This document shows, one piece after another, positions 20,290 through 29,928 of a DNA stretch of 64,000 nt. This stretch comes from Zelonia costaricensis (lineage: Eukaryota; Euglenozoa; Kinetoplastea; Trypanosomatida; Trypanosomatidae), in NCBI GenBank assembly GCA_030849075.1, contig JASAOO010003511.1, positions 1-64,000 of the forward strand. Direction: 5' to 3'. Position 1 is the first letter of the stretch. Each line of letters opens with the position of its first letter. The notes beneath the pieces are model-generated. The model was not told where the DNA came from, did not search any database, and worked only from the letters and a program-made list of their open reading frames with translations. The translations under genes and the position numbers were made by a program.

Positions 20290-20637
20290 TCAAGCAATAC
20301 GCTTGATGATGTGCACGCCGCTGTCGGTGACGACCATGTCGCTCACCTGCCCGACTGTGAGGCTCTTGGTGGCGTCCTCGAACGGCTTCATCATCTCGCC
20401 CGGCCCGAACTTGCCGAGGTCGCCGCCCCGTGCGTAACTCCCGCAGTCGCTGCGCTGCCGGGCCGCCTCTTCGAAGCTGATCTTGCCCTCCACAATAGAC
20501 TGCCGCCACTGCTGCAGCTCCGCGACGGCGTCGTCGTAGGAGAGGTTCGTGGCCTGGCCGGTGCGCCGCGAGACCGGGTTGCGGCTGCCGCTATACTTGA
20601 TGAGCAGGTGCTCGGCCTGCCACGAAGGAGTCGACAT
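20290..20637 (-). CDS. PIN1: PIN1-type parvulin peptidyl-prolyl cis-trans isomerase (no WW domain)
   Basis: The 115-residue protein starts at 20637 (MSTPSWQAEHLLIKY). It matches the catalytic domain of PIN1 throughout: HLLIKYSGSRNPVSRR carries the basic phosphate-binding loop; FEEAARQRSDCGSYARGGDL includes the active-site cysteine; then FGPGEMMKPFEDA, and the terminal DSGVHIIKRIA. The family isomerises phospho-Ser/Thr-Pro bonds. The N-terminal WW domain of human PIN1 is absent, as in plant and trypanosomatid single-domain forms. The upstream frame to 21126 is spacer. Identification is firm. Confidence 0.95.
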   Translation of the reverse strand: MSTPSWQAEHLLIKYSGSRNPVSRRTGQATNLSYDDAVAELQQWRQSIVEGKISFEEAARQRSDCGSYARGGDLGKFGPGEMMKPFEDATKSLTVGQVSDMVVTDSGVHIIKRIA

Positions 20638-21323
20638 GTTTGATGTACGCGTGCACGTGCGTGTGTATAAGTGTGTGTATGTGCGAGTTTGGTGGAGAGG
20701 CAATAGAGGCGGTGAGGGAACGACAGCACCCGTGTTGTGTGCACGTGTGTCTTGTGTGAAGTGTGGCGGGGGGAGGGGTGGGGAGGGCGACGGTGGCTGA
20801 TGTGCTGATGGTTGAGATCTTCCCGCGATGGACACGGTGGGTGGGGGGAAGGCGTAGAAAGAAAGAAGGAGAGAGGGAGGGAGGGAGCGAGGGAGGTGTC
20901 GAGTCATGTCGGTGTCGAGTCGGGTCGGTGTCGACGTACGTCGTGGCGACGCCGTGTGGAGATCGAAGACGGGGGCAGGAAGAGGAGCGGAGGGGAAGGG
21001 CTGCGCGCCGTGGTGGCCGCCGGTGTGATGCCCCGCCCCCCGCCCCCCCTCCCGCCTCCCTTGACCCCCCGCTTCTCTCCACAACATGGCACATGACTCG
21101 TCTGTGGGTGCGCTGTGGTGTGTCAACCCTCTGAGTGCGTCGTACAGGGATCCCCAAGACGGTGTGAGACAGCCTTGCGTGTAGGCTGTATCCCCCTCCT
21201 GTTAGCTTATTTGCTCGACCTTGCAGAGTTTAACCCCCGCGCTGCGTGACGCGTGTGCGCGGCGGCGCAATCAGCGCTTGCGCGGAGAGGCGACGGGGCA
21301 CGGAGGCAGCACCGCGACGGCGG
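20638..21323. other. Intergenic spacer
   Basis: No supported gene. A GT-rich stretch lies at 20650-20690. Purine-rich runs lie at about 20765-20790 and 20845-20893 (candidate splice signal for the parvulin mRNA). A C-rich run lies at about 21030-21068. Confidence 0.6.
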
Positions 21324-24300
21324 TCACGCTGCGGTGCTGCCGCTGCAGAGGTAGTCGATGGACACCACCCGCAGGCGCCACGCAAAGGCGCACGCCGCGA
21401 GCAGCACCGAGTCGGTGCATATCACGACATCCTGCCCGAAGGAGGACTGCAGGAAGAGGGCGTACTCAAGGATGGCGCGGTGGTGGCGCACCTCACGCGG
21501 GTCGCGGTTCAATATGAAGTCCACCTCGCGACACGCGTCATCCTCGTTCTCCTCTTCCTCGGCTGCCGCGGCGGCAGCGGCGGCGGCGGCGCGGGTCGGC
21601 GGCACGTGCTCGGCCTTCGCTTCTGTCTTGGGTGCGGCGTGGCGGAGCAGCGCCAGGATGTCCGCGAAGCGCATCCAACCCGCGTCGGGCGATGGCAGCG
21701 GGCACGTCTGCTCAGGCCGCTGCACGTCGAGGATGAAGTCCTGCTTGGCCCGCTCCATGACAGCGAGCGCCTCGGCGGCCACACTGGACGCCGCCAGCAG
21801 CGGCGCATCGGGTGGCTGCGTCGGTGCGGCACCCGTTTCGGTGTTGGCCGTGGGTCCGTCGTCCGGGCCCGGTCGGCTCCCAGCGTCCTCGAGGGACGAC
21901 GTCCGCAGCGGGGAGGCGCTCTGGCTGACTGAGGCGGAGGCGCTGCGGTACGCGGCGACCTCGGTGACGAGGGTGTGCACGCACAGGGGCACCCGCATCA
22001 TGTTGTCGTGCTCGCCGAACAGCACATCGAACGCCGCCGCCGATTCGGGCCCCGTGACGAGCTGGAAGAGCGCGTTGACGTCGACGACGATGCGGGAGCT
22101 GCAGACCCGGTGCAGGGGCATCACCTGCCGCGTCACGAGCCGCTTCACCATCGCCGCCATCGCCAGCAGTGGAGTGATGCGCTTCCGCAGCCGGTCCAGC
22201 CGCTCCGTCGCGCTCGCCCCGTCCTCCGCGCCCTCCCCCCAGTCTTCGTCCTCCAGCGCCGAACCACCAGCGGAGTCGCCACGTGGTCGGCGAGCGTGCC
22301 GACGGACGGTCCACGCCGGCCTGCTGCTGCTCCGCTCGCGGCGGTCCCTGTGATGATGGTGGTGGTGGTGCGACGTGCGGTGCCGACTGTCGCGCCGACC
22401 TCCGCGTCGGTCGGCGTGGCGGGACCGAGTGCGGACGCCCCCGTTGGCCGCCTCGGGTGCGACCCACGTCTCCTCCTCTTCCTTGTGTACGCGGCGGTGC
22501 CGGTGCCGGTGTCGGCGGGCGGCGCGGCTGCCGCTCCCGCTGCTCGCGGAGGTCAAGGACGACGCAGTCGAACGGGTTGACGCGGAAGAGGAGGCAGAGC
22601 TGGGGTCGCTGGAGGCGGAGCTGAAGCCGGTTGGGAGGTCCTCGTTACCTCGGTGCCGCAGGGCGCGTGCCTCGTTGCCGAGGACATACCCGTACGGGTT
22701 GCAGCTGAACGCCTCGCGCGCCTCCTCCGCTGCGACTCGCTGCGGAACGTGGCTGCGGCGCCAGCGCAGCCGCTCCTGCTGCAGCGACAGCGCCTTGTAG
22801 TAGGCGAGTGCCGTGGCGTTGGTGCTGACGCGGTGCGCGTCGAAGCCGTGGAGCCGCACGTGCACCATATCCGTGCACCGCGACAGCGCCACGTAGCTCT
22901 GGCCCGCCTCGAAGACCCGCTTAAAGTCGATGTCGACGTGCGTCAGCGACATGCCCTGCGACTTGTGGATGGTGATCGCGTAGGCCAGTATCAGCGGCAT
23001 CTGCACGCTGCGCGAGATCTCACGGTCGCCAAGCATCTCCTTCCACTCCTGGGGCTCGACGACGAGCTCGCGCGTCCGCACCGTCCCGTCCGCGGCGCGC
23101 AGCTCGAAGGCCACGACCGGCAGCATCGTGTGCTGCGTCTCCGGGTTGCTGCCGCGGCCAATGCAGATGCTCCGGACGTCCTGCATCGTGACATTCTGCG
23201 TCTTGAAGGCGTACCCCTTGCCGCAGCTCACGAAGTCCGTCAGGGTGCCGGTGCTGCCGTTCACCAGGCCCAACCGCGGGTCTAGGTTCTTGATGAGCAT
23301 CACACGGCATCCTTTGCGAAGATGCACCAGCTTGTTCAGCGACGTCTCGGGGAAGTCGCCGCGGCCGGTGTGCGCGCCACGGTACGCAAATACCTCGGTG
23401 TCCAGCTGCCGGTAGTAGCGCTGGTTCTCCGCGTCCACCTCGGCCCGGGTGGAGCGGAGAATGGTGTAGCCGTCAAACGGGGCATCGATGGGGCGTCCGA
23501 GGCCGTTGATCAGCTCCAGCCGCGTTTGCCGCATCCCACCGGGCTCCTCCGTCTTGACCGACGCCGTGGCCTGCGCCGTCCCCTCAGCAGTTGTCTCTGC
23601 CTCCCGCTTCAGGCCGATGCGCGCCACCGTCGTGCTTGGGTCGCCGTGCTCCGGCTTGACGGTGATGCGGCGCACAAAGTGAACCCGCTCCGTGGTGTCC
23701 ATCGAGTAGAGCAGCTCTACCGACTCGGGCTGCAGCTCGCCGAAGCGCATCTCGTTCAGAATCGCGAAGAAGCGCAGGTCGCGCTGGCGGAACGGCGTGG
23801 AGAGGAGACAGATCCTGGGGTTAATCTTGAGCCACGTCTCTGTCTCGAAGCAGAAGGTCGGGTTGGCGCCGGGGCGCTCACGCGAGACGGGTGGGAGCTG
23901 CAGAAAGTCGCCCGAGAGGATGAGTTGAATGCCGCCGAAGGGTTCGTCCGGGCGGTTGCGCACGTGCCGGGCGATGTAGTCGACGAGTTCGAAGTAGTCC
24001 GCGTCGAGCATGGAGACCTCGTCTATGATGAGGCTGCGGCAGGCGCGCCAGCCGCGCAGGGAGCGCTGCTTGAAGCGGACCATGCGGAGGAGACTCTCCC
24101 GGGTGCTCTTGCGATTCGGGATGCCGCAGCCGACGAAGCTGTGCAGCGTCGTGCCGCTGAGGTTGAGCGCGGCGATGCCCGTCGTCGCGGTAACGAAGGT
24201 GCTGGACGCCGGCATGGCCGCGATGATGGTGCGCAGCAGGTGCGACTTGCCGGTGCCGGCACCGCCGGTGATGAAGACGTTGCGCCGCTCCCGCACGACG

Positions 24301-25493
24301 AGCTGGAAGGCGTAGTGCTGCTCGCTGGACAGCACCGGCAGCGGTGCAGGCTGTGCGACGGCTGGTGCCGCGAGATATGCGGCGACCCGGGCGGCGGTTG
24401 TGGCGGAGGGCGGCGCGAGAGCAGTGGCCAGCGCGCGCGCGAGGCCGCTGGCGTCCAGCAGTGGGGGTTGCTGAATGTTCACCTCTGCCGGCGGGGGGTC
24501 TGCGGTAGGGCGGCCGCTGGACTCCGAGTCGAGAAGGGCGTAGGGGCGTGCAGCTGCAGCAGTCGCGTTGGCCACTGCGACAGGCGTGCGGGCGGCCGGC
24601 GACGGCTTGGAAGGGGACGGGCTTGCAAGCGCCGGTCCGCTCCGCCGCTCGCCGTACGCCACCACAGGGGGGGTCATGAGCGCCACGCACCCCGGGTCGG
24701 AGCTGGCGGACGAGAGCACCGGCATTGCGCCCTCCGCGCCCTGCAGCCCCTCTACCCCACGCGGCTCACAGGCGGGGGCGTCGGTGCTGGGCGAGGAGAT
24801 GAGGAGGTGCGGCCGTGCCCGCGCATCAGCCGGCGCCGCCTCGGGAAGCAGCAGCTGCGCTGCCCCCCTTGTCGAGGACGTCTCGCGCGACGACGCGGTG
24901 GAAGAGAGGGTGACGCAGCTGTGCACCTCCTCCACCTCGTGCCGCGCCGCGGGCCCCGTTGACTGGGCAACGAGCTGCGGCGGCCCCGCTGCGCTAGCCG
25001 CGTACAGCGCTGGCGGTGCCACATGGGCAGAGGGGGATGTCGCCACGGTCGCCGGTGCAGGGCCCGGCTGCGGCGTGGACGCTGGCGGCGTGCACGCGTC
25101 GTGGGCGGCACCTGCGGACGGCGTGGTGGTGCACGTCAGCAGCGACGAAGACGAGCGAGGGCTGCTGCGCGCATGCCCCGCTGCAAGTGCTGCGGCGTGC
25201 ACGGGCGCACTCGGCAGTGGTGGGCCGTGCTGTTCTGGTGTCCGTGAGCTGCTCTCCACCTCGCCGCTTGGCTGCATGGAGAGGAGCGGCACCGGTGATG
25301 TGGTGTTGGTGCTCGGCGTGACCAGCGGCAACCGAGCCGGGCTCGTGCCTGCCGCGCACTCGACATGCGTGGCGGTGTGCGGCTGGTCGGGCAGGAGGGC
25401 GCGCGAGGCCTGCGTGCTGTAGCTGCTGCCGCTGCTGCTTGCGAGGCACGACGGCGACGCAGAGGAGATGGAGAGCGGGGACGAGGCGTTCAT
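21324..25493 (-). CDS. PIF1-family DNA helicase with C-terminal PIN-like nuclease domain
   Basis: A 1389-residue protein from the ATG at 25493 (MNASSPLS). Residues 1-385 are Ser/Pro/Ala/Thr-rich and disordered. The SF1B helicase core follows: Walker A GGAGTGKS near 408-415, TATTGIAALNLSGTTLHSF, Walker B LIIDEVSM near 485-492, LSGDFLQLPPVSR, and a late motif GQSYVALSRCTD near 860. A linker rich in His, Arg and Ser (about 950-1070) leads to a C-terminal domain with PIN hallmarks: IVVDVNALF near 1130, LVTEVAAYRS, and VVICTDSVLLAACAFAWRLR near 1365-1385. Together these give the expected acidic D, E and D positions. PIF1 helicases unwind DNA and resolve G-quadruplexes, and trypanosomatids carry several nuclear and mitochondrial paralogues. 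I cannot assign which one this is. Confidence 0.9.
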   Translation of the reverse strand: MNASSPLSISSASPSCLASSSGSSYSTQASRALLPDQPHTATHVECAAGTSPARLPLVTPSTNTTSPVPLLSMQPSGEVESSSRTPEQHGPPLPSAPVHAAALAAGHARSSPRSSSSLLTCTTTPSAGAAHDACTPPASTPQPGPAPATVATSPSAHVAPPALYAASAAGPPQLVAQSTGPAARHEVEEVHSCVTLSSTASSRETSSTRGAAQLLLPEAAPADARARPHLLISSPSTDAPACEPRGVEGLQGAEGAMPVLSSASSDPGCVALMTPPVVAYGERRSGPALASPSPSKPSPAARTPVAVANATAAAARPYALLDSESSGRPTADPPPAEVNIQQPPLLDASGLARALATALAPPSATTAARVAAYLAAPAVAQPAPLPVLSSEQHYAFQLVVRERRNVFITGGAGTGKSHLLRTIIAAMPASSTFVTATTGIAALNLSGTTLHSFVGCGIPNRKSTRESLLRMVRFKQRSLRGWRACRSLIIDEVSMLDADYFELVDYIARHVRNRPDEPFGGIQLILSGDFLQLPPVSRERPGANPTFCFETETWLKINPRICLLSTPFRQRDLRFFAILNEMRFGELQPESVELLYSMDTTERVHFVRRITVKPEHGDPSTTVARIGLKREAETTAEGTAQATASVKTEEPGGMRQTRLELINGLGRPIDAPFDGYTILRSTRAEVDAENQRYYRQLDTEVFAYRGAHTGRGDFPETSLNKLVHLRKGCRVMLIKNLDPRLGLVNGSTGTLTDFVSCGKGYAFKTQNVTMQDVRSICIGRGSNPETQHTMLPVVAFELRAADGTVRTRELVVEPQEWKEMLGDREISRSVQMPLILAYAITIHKSQGMSLTHVDIDFKRVFEAGQSYVALSRCTDMVHVRLHGFDAHRVSTNATALAYYKALSLQQERLRWRRSHVPQRVAAEEAREAFSCNPYGYVLGNEARALRHRGNEDLPTGFSSASSDPSSASSSASTRSTASSLTSASSGSGSRAARRHRHRHRRVHKEEEETWVAPEAANGGVRTRSRHADRRGGRRDSRHRTSHHHHHHHRDRRERSSSRPAWTVRRHARRPRGDSAGGSALEDEDWGEGAEDGASATERLDRLRKRITPLLAMAAMVKRLVTRQVMPLHRVCSSRIVVDVNALFQLVTGPESAAAFDVLFGEHDNMMRVPLCVHTLVTEVAAYRSASASVSQSASPLRTSSLEDAGSRPGPDDGPTANTETGAAPTQPPDAPLLAASSVAAEALAVMERAKQDFILDVQRPEQTCPLPSPDAGWMRFADILALLRHAAPKTEAKAEHVPPTRAAAAAAAAAAEEEENEDDACREVDFILNRDPREVRHHRAILEYALFLQSSFGQDVVICTDSVLLAACAFAWRLRVVSIDYLCSGSTAA

Positions 25494-25793
25494 GCGAGCG
25501 TGCTGGCACGTCGCAGCGGGGGAGGGGCGATGGGTGAGGGGGTGGAGATCTGCGCAGGCCTGCGCCTCCGTCCCATGTCCACCAACGGGGGTGAGGGGGG
25601 GGAGGGTGTGGAAGGGGGCGGCAGACCTTGAGGGCGGCAGGGGACCGCCTCCACGCACTGTAAACCGAGGCACGTGCAAGGCAATGGAATCTATCGACGA
25701 CGGGGTGCGCGTGATGCGGCGAACAAGGACGTAACCACGGACGGCCGCAGCTGCCTGCGCAGGGACTCGTCGTGGAGCTCGTGACGGTGAGAC

Positions 25794-25818
<25 letters not shown>
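25794..25818. repeat. (CA)n microsatellite
   Basis: About 12 perfect CA units, continuing imperfectly to about 25828, in the spacer upstream of the PIF1-like gene. Confidence 0.95.
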
Positions 25819-25828
<10 letters not shown>

Positions 25829-26492
25829 CCCCGCGTGTGGACCAGCAGCGGAGGCGAAGAGAGAGGCGGTAGAAGGGAACAACAACAACGCACGAGCAGA
25901 CGCGACTGCCTTCTATGAACTGCAGCGGTGCGGGTGCATGCACGTGGAGTGATGGGTGGGTGCGCAGAGTGATCATCAGGCCGAGGTAGAGTGGAGCAAG
26001 CAGTTCCGAGGAGTAGCGGGGTGGACACGAGGAGGGGAGGGGGCGACCCACACGCACATGTGTGGCGGGCACGCGCGAGGCCCACTCGTGTGCGCGCGGC
26101 GTTCGAAAAGAACAGCTGAGAAGCGGCACTGCGAGTGGCCCGTTCGCCGGCTGCACGGGTCCGCAGTCTCAACTCGCCCACGAGTCGCGTGAGCGCTGCG
26201 TGTCGCTCGTGCGCTTCACTGCACACGAAGAGGAGCCGCCACGTGCGCGGGCACGCCCCCTCCCCCTCCTCCCTCCCTCTCGGGGGTTGGCGGCGGATTG
26301 CCTTTACAGCTTCCGTGTTGTTTGGTCGCCTCCTTCGATGGCATTAAGCGCGCCCCGTCGCGGCGTGTGTGGCGCAGCGGTGGTGTCGGGAGCACAAGTC
26401 AACAACGGCGATCGCATCGCAGCAGCAGCGGCAGCACGTGAGGCACCACCAAGACGCAAACGCAGCGCGCCCACCAGCGGGCCTCCGCGGGT

Positions 26493-26498
<6 letters not shown>

Positions 26499-26524
<26 letters not shown>
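26499..26524. repeat. (GT)n microsatellite
   Basis: Thirteen perfect GT units preceded by an imperfect GTGTGTAT stretch, in the 3' flank of the CIAO2B-like gene. Confidence 0.95.
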
Positions 26525-26700
26525 ATCGGCCTCTTTGTGTATTCTGTTTGGGGCCTCCTCCCCACGCCGTCTCCCCCACGCGGAGTCGGGAGGGGTGGAG
26601 TGAAGGCGGAGGCTAGTGGATGGCGCAGGAGGCGCATCGAGCAGGTCATGGGCAGCACAAACACGGAACTCACCGTGACTCACGCAGCCCTGATGCATGG

Positions 26701-27189
26701 CTACTCGTCAAACTCGTTGATGCACGACTCCACAACGTTCAGCAGGTTGCGGTTCTCGAGCGCGGCGGCCACGCGCTCCTTGTCGTTGAGCTGCTTGTTG
26801 ACCTGCTCCTCCTGCTCGTGGGTGCCGGGATTGATGTAGATGTCTACCTTGGTGTACTCCGGCAGCGACCGCTCGAGCTGCAGCCGGATGCTGAGGCCGA
26901 TGAGCGTAGTGAGGCTGCAGTGCGGCACGGTCGGGGTGAAGAGCACGCGAATGTGCCGCTTCTTCCAGTTCACCGTGATGAGTGAGGGCTCGACGACCTT
27001 GAGCTGCTCGAGTGAGTTGGGGTGCTCCGGGTCGCGAATACGCCGGATGATCTCGAACACCTCCCAGGCGTCGATCGGGTCCTCGGTCCCCTCGTCGTCC
27101 TCGGCGGCCCGCTCCGCCTCGGTGCGGCCCATGAACTCATCGTGCGCAGGGGCGAAGATGGTGGGGTTGGGGTTCGCCAACTCCGTCAT
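26701..27189 (-). CDS. CIAO2B: CIAO2B/MIP18 (FAM96B) family cytosolic iron-sulfur assembly protein
   Basis: A 162-residue protein from the ATG at 27189, almost the same length as human CIAO2B. Family motifs run throughout: DPIDAWEVFEIIRRIRDPEH, LFTPTVPHCSLTTLIGLSI with the conserved reactive cysteine, then RLQLERSLPEYTKVDI, INPGTHEQEEQVNKQL and NDKERVAAALENRNLL. CIAO2B works with CIAO1 and MMS19 in the cytosolic targeting complex that delivers Fe-S clusters to client enzymes such as DNA polymerases and helicases. No targeting signal is present, which fits the cytosol. Identification is firm. Confidence 0.96.
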   Translation of the reverse strand: MTELANPNPTIFAPAHDEFMGRTEAERAAEDDEGTEDPIDAWEVFEIIRRIRDPEHPNSLEQLKVVEPSLITVNWKKRHIRVLFTPTVPHCSLTTLIGLSIRLQLERSLPEYTKVDIYINPGTHEQEEQVNKQLNDKERVAAALENRNLLNVVESCINEFDE

Positions 27190-28971
27190 TCTGGGAAGTC
27201 AATTAGCTATGGGAGAGGAGAAAGGGGGGAGGGGGCTTTATGCCGGCGGCTGCACGCTGTGGTGCGCGTGCGCGGGTAGTGCGCACGATGCGATTAAGGG
27301 AGGGGAGGGTGATAAGGGACGGCGCGAGAGGAGGTGCCGAGTGACTTCATGATAGGTGGCCGCGAGGACGGCGGCGGCGGTGGGCCGGGTGATGGTGTGT
27401 GCGTTGTGCGCAGTGGGGCGAAGGGTGTCGCGCCAAACCGCGCAGCCGCCAGGAGCGACGGCAAAGCCCTTTCCCGGCCGACGACCTCCAACGTCCACTG
27501 GCGCTGATGCTACAGCGCGAGGGGACGGAGGGGAGGCGGAGCTGCACAAGCCGCCGGCCTCTCTCCTCCACTGTCCCCACGGTGTCGGCCGCGTCCCGGC
27601 GGCACCGTGTGTGTGTGGTGTGCGGTGTCTAATGAAAAAACAAATTTGTGTGTAACGGTCTGCTTTACGGAGAGTACGCACGCACACACATACACACACA
27701 CACACGCACACGCCGTCGGCCCTCTCCTTCTCCGTCTGGGTGGCGTGGATGGTGTTCGAGGGGGAGGGGTGCGGAGCGTGGCTGCATGCGACATCAACTG
27801 CACATGCTTTGCTTACTCCCTCACATCTCTCCACGGCGTACGTTAGATATTGTCGTTGGGGGGAGGGAGGCTACTTCGCGGTGGCGGCGACGCCGCGACG
27901 CACACGCACGCGTCTGCGCCGGTGCCGCATCCCCTTCTGGACGTGACGAGCTCCTGCTCTTCCGCGCCCGCCTACCGGATGTCGTCCACTTCGTGGCAGC
28001 ACCGCTGAGGGCGACCGGGTACCGTGGGGCAGGCTACGGAAGGCGAAGGGACGACAACCGACCCGCCGCAGCCGTAGACGACGCCTTCGCCTCCACGCCT
28101 CCGGCACAGGAACGCACACACACACACACGGTTCTGATTCAAGCCGACGCATTCTCCACACTCCACCGCGTGCCGTCCGTAGGAGAGGAAGAAGCCTGGG
28201 AAGCACCGAGCGGACGGCAGCGCCAGCACTGCCTGGCTGCATCGCATCAACTGCATGCGCGCCCTCCGCGTGTGCGTGCCGATGGCGGCGTCACTCTCAT
28301 TAAAAGAAACGAAATCCTCGTCGCGTGACGTCGAGTGTCTTTCGCTTCTATTGCGCTGGCCGACGCAGAAGGGGGAGCGACGACGGAGAAGTGCAGTCGC
28401 GTGGGACGCGTCCGCGAACCGGGCATCAACACGGCGAGTCAACACAGTCTCTTATGAGGAGATACAGCTCGAGAGAAAGAAGAAGAGGGATGGGGGAAGG
28501 GCGCCGCACTCAGTGGAGCGAAGGTGGAGGTGGGGGGGCCGGCGGTTAGAAGGGGGCAGTCTCACCGCTTTACAGACGTAGGCACCCGCACCCGATACGT
28601 GTGCCCGTCAGGCGCCGTCGCGTGTACGCGCAAAGCCCGGCCGTCTCCCCCCTCCCCCCACCGCACACACGCCACGGCCATCGAAGAGAAGAAGGAAAGC
28701 CTGTGACGGGGGACTTGCGAGAGAGGAAGAAAGGGCAAGGCACACACAGACTTGACTTGGCCAGTTTACAGCCGCCTAAGCTACAGAGGCGACAACAGAC
28801 GGATCCGAGTTACACGTTAACAACGAACATCCACACACGCACACGCACGACAACAATGAGGCGAGGCTGCGGCGACGGCCACTTTGCCTGCAGGGCGTGC
28901 GACCCCCCCCCGTCCACAACCTTCGCGGGGAAGCCTTCGTGCCGTTCGCGATGATCTTCCCGCGAACGAGC
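27190..28971. other. Intergenic spacer, 1.8 kb
   Basis: No supported gene. Contents: a splice-signal-like purine tract next to the CIAO2B-like start, a CA-type repeat at about 27682-27715, another short CA run near 28115-28128, and GA-rich sequence around 28470-28560. On the minus strand most of it is the 3' UTR of the first nucleolar-type paralogue. Confidence 0.6.
27207..27235 (-). promoter_or_regulatory. Predicted trans-splice acceptor of CIAO2B-like gene
   Basis: The minus-strand pyrimidine tract (27235-27211, C/T-rich) is followed at once by AG at 27208-27207, giving a 17-base 5' UTR before the ATG at 27189. This is pattern-based inference. Confidence 0.45.
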
Positions 28972-29928
28972 TTAGAAGCTGCGGCGACCCTGCGGGGAGC
29001 CCCCGCTCTTGCGGCCCTGCGGAGAGCCGCCGTTGGAGTTCCGCACAGGCGAGCCGGTGCTCTTGCGGCCCTGCGGGGAGTTGTTGATCGGCTGCTGCTG
29101 CTTCGCCGGGGAGCCGCCGCTGGGGCGGCCCTCCACACGCGTCGACTTCCGCGGCGGCTCGGCGCTCACATCCTCGTCCTCACCCTCCTCGTCTTCGTCA
29201 TCCTCTTCATCTTCCTCATCGTCAGCAGCCTCCTCGTCGTCGTCCTCCTCGGAATCGTCCTCGTCGTCGTCGTCCTCCTCATCGTTCTCGTCGCTCTCGT
29301 CCGTGTAGGGAGCGGTGGGGTCGACGTGGGAGGCCCGCATCCCCCGCGGCACCTCTGCGATGTCGCTGTCCTCCTCCTCGTCCTCCTCATCGCCTTCCTC
29401 GTCGTCCTCCTCCTCGTCCTCCTCATCGCCTTCCTCGTCCTCGTCATCCTCTTCGTCATCCTCCTCGTCATCGTCGCTCTCCGCTGCGCCGGCCCGCGCC
29501 TTCGACGCCGCCTCCGCGTCGGTGATCGCGTCCACCGGCAGCTTCATCGCGAGGGTGCCGTTCGGCCCCACGTCCGCGTCGCTGTCACCGTCGTCGTCCT
29601 CCATGCCGAAGGGCGCCTCGCTGCCGTCGTCGTCCAGGTCGAGCTCCTGCCGGTAGCCGACGCAGTGCACCGTGGCGGTGCCCTTGGCGAAGAAGATCAC
29701 CTTCTGCTCGTAGTTGAAGATGAGGTCCGTCGGGGACTGGAGCGCGTTGCGCTGCGAGTCGAGCGTCGCCAGGGAGAAGAGCTTGCCGTCGACGGAGACG
29801 TACAGGGTCGTCTTGCCGTTGGTGCCGCGCGGCAGCGAGACGACGGAAAGGTGAAAGCCGCACCCCTCCGGGATGTCGAGCACGTGCTCCTTGGTGGGCG
29901 ACACGGAGAAGGCGTGGAACTCCTGCAT
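28972..29928 (-). CDS. Nucleoplasmin-like/NOPP44-46-type acidic protein with SPQGRKS tail
   Basis: A 318-residue protein from the ATG at 29928 (MQEFHAFSVSPTKEHVLDIP). Residues 1-95 form a beta-rich head similar to the other two paralogues in this cluster: a leader, then a FHLSVVSLPRGTNGKTTLYV block, then DGKLFSLATLDSQRNALQSP. This looks like the nucleoplasmin-type core also found in FKBP46/HD2-like chromatin proteins. Residues about 100-265 are mostly runs of Asp and Glu. The tail (about 270-318) is basic with three NSPQGRKS-type repeats. Known relatives in T. brucei (NOPP44/46) are nucleolar phosphoproteins. Here the tail lacks RGG repeats, so histone, rRNA or ribosomal-protein chaperoning is inference. 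The frame above 29928 is spacer. Confidence 0.8.
   Translation of the reverse strand: MQEFHAFSVSPTKEHVLDIPEGCGFHLSVVSLPRGTNGKTTLYVSVDGKLFSLATLDSQRNALQSPTDLIFNYEQKVIFFAKGTATVHCVGYRQELDLDDDGSEAPFGMEDDDGDSDADVGPNGTLAMKLPVDAITDAEAASKARAGAAESDDDEEDDEEDDEDEEGDEEDEEEDDEEGDEEDEEEDSDIAEVPRGMRASHVDPTAPYTDESDENDEEDDDDEDDSEEDDDEEAADDEEDEEDDEDEEGEDEDVSAEPPRKSTRVEGRPSGGSPAKQQQPINNSPQGRKSTGSPVRNSNGGSPQGRKSGGSPQGRRSF

Larger units (their letters stand above)
25494..26700. other. Intergenic spacer with CA and GT microsatellites
   Basis: No supported gene. The open frame of the helicase runs on to 26156, but that part translates microsatellite and purine-rich spacer sequence. Candidate pyrimidine tracts (minus strand) are the G-rich stretches near 25590-25625 and 26025-26045. 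Confidence 0.6.
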
